Shown: positions 58,541 to 64,000 of the stretch, piece after piece | How positions within the stretch are numbered: the stretch's first letter is position 1 | How the letters are laid out: each line of letters starts with the position of its first letter | Made by a program: the position numbers and the translations under genes | The notes under the pieces: generated by a model | What the model was told of the DNA's origin: nothing | Databases searched by the model: none | The model's input: only the letters and a program-made list of their open reading frames with translations | Assembly (NCBI RefSeq): GCF_958295425.1 | Contig: NC_081142.1 | Span: 9,839,754-9,903,753 of the forward strand | Direction of reading: 5' to 3' | From: Solea solea | Lineage: Eukaryota > Chordata > Actinopteri > Pleuronectiformes > Soleidae | DNA: 64,000 bases

Positions 58541-59924
58541 ATTTGCTCTCGCTTAATAATACTTGCTCAATAATACTCGCTCATTGTTCTGCATGGAATC
58601 TAACATCAATTCCACAGAGAGTCCACAACACCGCTAGTAAATCAGCTTGACGTTTGTTCTGCGTAGGCCTAGTCTACTAACATCAAGCAATGCAGGGCAT
58701 GAAACAGTAGGTGACATTGTAACAAACAAGGGCACATCGGTGTAGGGATACATTTGCATAAATATCAACTTAACTACTTTCTTGCACAAAAAGTCTATTC
58801 AAGGCAATTTTCAAATAACAAAACTCTGTATACCAGCAAACACTGAAACTGGGTTCATCCAATATTTCAATACATTTCAAACTAATATAAAAGTTACTAA
58901 TTATTTTAAGGCGTGGTTTTCTCTTACACCTGGCAAAAAAATCTTTTCTAGCAACGGTTGCCTTCCTGAAGCAAAGCTCAAATTTGTTCATAATCATCCA
59001 ACAAACCTACATGAAACAGTTGATTCAGACAGTGCAACAGTCTATGCAACACCATAATCTACTGTGCAGTAGTTCGAGTACGTGTCACAACAAAACCATG
59101 GAGGGCTAACACTCGTCTATACGTTCAATATAACATTCAAGTAATTTTACAATCATTTATTGAGGGTTATCTGAAATTATTCAATGTGACATCCAATACG
59201 ACCAGAGACAAAGTAATATGATCCAGGTTAACCTTGCATGTGACAGAAAATAATGCAATATGGTGATCTATAGTTAGGTGTGAGTCACATAGACAGCAGC
59301 TGGCTCAAGTTAAGTCTAATGACCGATCATGTAGCATGGCTTTGCATCAGCAATGCATAATGTGTAAACTGTAAGCCCTCCTTAGGGAACAGGAACCTGG
59401 CTTAAATCATTGTATGGCAGGCAGTCTGCATTGCTTTGGTAACCTGATCCAAGGTCCAGTCCTGTAAGGCTACAGTTTATCACTTTTATCATTCAAGCAG
59501 AGACAGTTTATTTTCCCAACCTGAAAAATAAGAAATGTTAGTGTCTGAGATATACCTAAAATAAGCAGACATGAGGAAAAGAGGGTCTCACACACATGAA
59601 ACCAAGTTCTCCATTCCTCCATCAAAAGGTTTATTTTCACTGAAACTTTGACTAATATATTTCATAAGCTCTGGAGTTGTCATCTGTATTCAATTTACAA
59701 ATTGGCCTTCCAGTCCAGATAAGAGCACAGCTCATTTTGACTGTTAAGAAAACATAACCTACTTGAGTAATGGTGGAACGACAGCTCCTCTGTTTAATAA
59801 TGTTTCCTCTGTTTTAATCAATAAAACATAAGCTCACGCAATCATATACCAGTCTCTATCTGTGAAAGGAATGATCTACTTCACTATCTACGGAAAATAT
59901 AGTATAGTAGTACAGCTGGGCAAT

Positions 59925-60080
59925 ATATCACAATTGTCACATTAAATATGGAAATTGGATATTGGATATTGTCATATGTGATGATGTGAGGGTGTTTATT
60001 ATATTACATTTATGAAATACACTAAATATTACATATTATTTAAAAATACATGGACTTGACAACATTTTATTTAAAAAAAA
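59925..60080 (+). repeat. Dispersed repeat fragment
   Basis: GCTGGGCAATATATCACAAT and repeated ATTGGATATTG/GATATTGTCATATGTG resemble a frequent fish interspersed repeat (GGGCGATAT type). Boundaries unclear. Confidence 0.3.
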
Positions 60081-61429
60081 AATACTTAAACCTTCTAATT
60101 TTAAGCCCAATTATTTGTGTCATAGCAAAATTTGACTACATTTAAAGGCAATTTCATTGTTTCTAACACACAGTAGATACTTTATTTGTAATTACAGTGT
60201 TTTGTCTCTCTCCTTTGAGAAGCGTTAACATCACAAAAAATACTTTTCATGAGTCCAGAGAAACAACCTGTGTGCAGCTTTATATACCGCTATGTCTTGT
60301 ATTAAAAATATACAGTAGCTCTAATCAGGAGTTACCTTAATTGACCCCCTTTGAAATGCCTAAGCCTGTTTTAAAAACACATTTCGCCTCAATCGTAAAT
60401 GAGCATCATCAGAATTGTTAAGCTTTGGTTTGTTTATAAAACGACAATGATAGGAAATCATTGTATAATAACAGATACAAAGTGGCAAAGATCATACTAT
60501 AAATGAATCAGCTACAAAACTAAACATCAATGATATCTTTACAAAGCCAGCAACATTGGACTAATTTAGGTCACAGTAGAAAATCAGAGGAAAAATAGAG
60601 CAACTTGAGACACATGGGCTTGTATCTTTGCCAGGCATGCTGACCACAGTCCCTAAAACATGCAAGCCTGTAAAATGCCAAAGCATGCAAAACTGCAGCG
60701 ACCACAAAAACAGCATCATCATTATCCTCCATCATGAGATCTGTCTGGTTTAAATCCGTCCCTTTTAACTCTTTCTCGACTTGTTTCAAAGGCACAAACA
60801 TAGAGCTGCAGTATCTGTGTGTTTCTTGTAAATGCATAAGGCTATGAAGAGAGAAAAAAAAAGACAGTGACATTTAACAAGGAAAAAGAGATGAGATGAG
60901 AGGGAGAGACCGAGAGTGAGAAACATAAACATCTAAAAGTGAGACAGAATGGAGAGAGAGGTCCCAGGGGACAATTAAAGGAGACGGAGGCTTTGAGATA
61001 ATACAGCTTCCTGCGTACAGAGGAGATCCTCTGTGAGGATACCCAACATTCCACAGATAAGAACCAGGGTTGTCTGCTCTGTGGAGGCTTAGCCTGGCAC
61101 TTTAGCTGCTTACTGTGGGTGGATGGGAAGACCTGAGAGCAGAGAACAGCAGCTGAGGGCAGAGAGGGGCTTTTTAGCCCCCATGGGCAGAAGGAGGGCA
61201 TTAACAACAAGCGCCTTAAACCATTTTTTAAGAAAGATGTACGACTCATCCCTGTTAACCTCATTCCAACTAACTCCTTATAATCCAAAGTGAATAGGCT
61301 TTTAGTAAGTCGATTCCACTGTGCATTCCTAGACCATAGGAATGTTGCTTGCTGATTTATGAATACAAAACAAAACAAAACATTAACTAACATTTATTAA
61401 TGGATAAAATGGATAGTTTTTCTCCTTAT

Positions 61430-61560
61430 CAACATTAAGACCACAAATGGTTGCACTGATTTCCAATCCTATCACTACTGAGACAATATTTCACCTATCT
61501 AGCGACCTTGGGTTTCGTGAAAGGTGCTTTATAAATCCAAGTTATTATTTTTGTTATTAT
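61430..61560 (+). mobile_element. Teleost LINE/SINE tail fragment
   Basis: GAAAGGTGCTTTATAAATCC then AAGTTATTATT is the usual 3' end of common fish retroposons. Only the end is recognisable. Confidence 0.35.
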
Positions 61561-64000
61561 CTACGGTGTTAGCACTGAAATTTATGACCTATTTTATGTG
61601 CTACAAATCTGACACAATTTTAAAAGGAGCAACATGTTCTCATGCAATCTTTAAATAACTGAGTCTCACACACAAAGTAAATACTCCACTGGAAGGGCAG
61701 TAAGAGAGGGAGTTGTTTGACAATCACTGACACAGTGGATTGAGTCAACTAGGCCGTACCTAGTCTGTCTCCCTCACAACCCATCAAAGATCAAGCAAAA
61801 GGCTCCACCCAGTGAAGGAGGAAGAGGAGGAGCAACAGTGAGTCTACAGTGCCAATTAGTGAACTGAGAAAATAAATATTTTGCCTTTATATGGCCAGTT
61901 GTAATGATTGTGATCTCACTTGTGTAGGCAATGAGTGTTATGTTCTAAGTATGTGTTACAAACAGTACATTTTCTTCCTAATGGACCTCCCAAGACTGGC
62001 ACACACTTGCACATCAATACATAATTATATAAATAAAAACTGTATAAACAAAGCAGCGAGACAGGGCAAAAGCTCCACTGGTGGACTATGATCTGGCAGG
62101 AAGTGACTGACCCAGTGACACATTCAGGGTCAATAAAGTTCAGCTGGAATAGACTCTGCTTTTTAGGGCAAGCTCTCGTTTTCACTCCTCCCATCTCTCC
62201 CTGACTCTCCCTGTGTCTCATAGTCTAGTACAACAAGCACATAGTGAAGGTGAATAAAAAGGAAGCAATGATGTCCCAAGTGTGTGTGTGGATCACAGAT
62301 ATGGTGACTCCAAGCATTACTTTTCAGCATCACAAGACTAAATCTCATGAGTCACAGCTACAGGCTGCTCCCATCATGGCCTTAATTAATCACTGCCATG
62401 ACAATGGCAGCTATGGGGGCCAGGAGATTTTTCCTGTGCTTTCAGTTTGTGATTTTGAAAGCTGAGTAGATGGTACATATAACAGGTTCATTGATACGGT
62501 CATTTTCATCAACATCTATGTCATACTGCATTTTTAGATGCCCACTTAATTAATATTAAAAGATAAATGTCAATAATTTTTTGGAAGAAATAACATACTG
62601 ATTAAACGCAGGATAGAGGCAGGGTAATAAAAAGTAGGAGAGCTTCACAAATCATACAGATTACATAAATAATAAAAAAAAAAAATGTTGCATGAAGACA
62701 TACTAGGTCTTCGTAGGAGCTACACTTTTAATGTAACTGACAATGTAATTCTGGGTGTTTACAAGCAAAACAGGTAAGAGTAAATGCAAGGCTTGTAAAG
62801 TGTTGTAATAGGGATATTCTAAAAATCTGACTACACAAAAGTAGTAAAACTGAAAAACTAACAGAGCTCTGAAGTATTTATCAGTATTTGCCTTTCTGTA
62901 ATTAGCCTAAAAGCAAGATGAATGTTTTCCCCATATTTGGAAAGGAATTAACATAATCATAGTGTATCTACCTTTTTAATTCTGATATCATATGATATAA
63001 CATTGTAGAAGCCGAATACAACTCTGTGGTTTTAGGATGCATTTGCTCCAACAACATGTGTTTATAATGACGGGCCTGCGAAATGCATTGTGGGGTTGAG
63101 GAGGTAAACAAACAACTGTGTTCAAGTAAAAAATAATGTCGATTTTGAACATTTCAGAATCCCCAGTTCCCTCCACCCTCTTTGCAAACTGTGTGAATGG
63201 CTGCAAATGTGTTGTTCAAGTTCCTTTTCTCTCCCTTTGGATAGTGGAGCTGGGCCCACAGAAGTATCCCTCACCACTGCAACTCTCTCTGGGTGACCTA
63301 ATGGAGATGAGAGGGGCTGGCTCTTTGCCAAAGCAGGCTGCATTGTCCTCAGGGCACAATGAGAGGCAGACTCAAGGGAAGTACAGAATCAATGTGTGCA
63401 AGTGTGTATGTGTTTGTCTCTTTGCATGTATTGCCTGTGGCTTCCAGCCCATGCATGTGTGGAGTGTATTCCTTTAGGTACTCATAAATGCACTCAGGAC
63501 TTGTGTCTCATAGTGAGATATTGCTCCTGTTGCTGCCGAGTGGTGGTGTATCAACCTCAGGCCTGGGGCTCTATAGGAAGTGCAGATGCATCCAAATGGC
63601 TGTGAATGGATCACAGCCCTCCTCCCAGTGGAGCCATGTGGCCTATTGAAAGATGCAGCCTTTTGTTTAAAAGGGACCAAAACCACAGTCAGGGAATTAA
63701 CTCATACAGCAGACACCAACTGGGCTCAGTGAGACAAAAACAGATAGAGATCTGTGAAGAGAGAGAGTGAAGGAAAACGGAGCACTAAAAGCTCCACTCC
63801 TCCCCCCTGTATTTAAGTCAGCTCCTTGGCCAGTCAACCACACACAATAAAACCAGTGCCGAGGAGCATCTGCTACCTCAATCTAAGCAAGAGGATAAAG
63901 GAGAGAGAAGCCACATATGGATCAAGTCTTTGACTTGTTGATATTACTCTACTAATATAAGCTCACAGTAAAAAAGAAAAAATCTATTTCACTTTATGAA

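Larger units (their letters stand above)
56639..64000. other. Upstream of myo9b, likely 5' UTR intron(s)
   Basis: AT-rich, no CpG island. Holds the BED-like fossil, repeat fragments, a possible 24-nt exon (57990-58013), an acceptor-led open frame (60571-60841) and a TATTTAA box near the right edge. No gene can be assigned with confidence. Confidence 0.45.

Noticed and set aside
60842..61393. 183-codon minus-strand open frame
   Set aside because: No recognisable domain and repetitive Leu/Phe/Ser composition at its end from a pyrimidine tract; likely open by chance.
63136..63477. 113-codon plus-strand open frame
   Set aside because: No recognised domain; Cys/Val run comes from a TGTGTG-rich stretch. 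Not supported as a gene.
1..64000. CRISPR arrays, operons or prokaryotic systems
   Set aside because: The DNA is vertebrate; direct repeats are microsatellites or transposon pieces and no array spacing was seen.

Overview
The window is vertebrate nuclear DNA, almost certainly from a teleost fish. It has long AT-rich non-coding stretches, GT-AG introns, many dinucleotide microsatellites and several dispersed repeats typical of fish genomes, and it carries two genes that are neighbours in vertebrates. No prokaryotic, plasmid or viral gene was recognised. The species cannot be named from the sequence alone.

Both genes lie on the minus strand, head to tail. The first is myo9b, an unconventional class IX myosin with a RhoGAP tail. 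Its coding part runs from the ATG at 56577 down to the stop at 24782. I could join 42 coding exons with consistent phases and GT-AG borders into one frame of 6,933 nt (2,310 residues). Domain order is Ras-associating domain, motor head with a class IX loop-2 insert, four IQ motifs, a very long Glu/Arg/Lys-rich helix, a disordered linker, a C1 zinc finger, the RhoGAP domain and a Ser/Pro-rich end. The second is use1, an ER SNARE, in 8 coding exons from 22675 to 18290 (257 residues). About 2.1 kb separates the myo9b stop from the use1 start, and a CpG-rich block covers the use1 first exon. MYO9B next to USE1 is also the order on human chromosome 19p13.

Layout: 1-17,250 is intergenic and repeat-rich (decayed LINE, several copies of one abundant fish repeat, tRNA-like SINEs, MITE-like elements) with no supported gene. 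17,250-22,700 is use1. 22,740-24,780 is the spacer. 24,780-56,640 is myo9b, including an 8.3 kb intron between the P-loop and switch I exons. 56,640-64,000 is upstream of the first coding exon and probably holds 5' UTR introns; no clear promoter or CpG island was found there.

The genes do not form a pathway. Myo9b is an actin motor that carries a Rho-inactivating domain. Use1 acts in Golgi-to-ER membrane fusion. The most interesting observations are an 89-residue charged helix directly after the IQ motifs of Myo9b, a MITE that fills nearly all of one myo9b intron, an overlapping uORF with a strong downstream start at myo9b, a 16-nt microexon in use1, and two isolated minus-strand open frames with good splice acceptors upstream of or inside myo9b.
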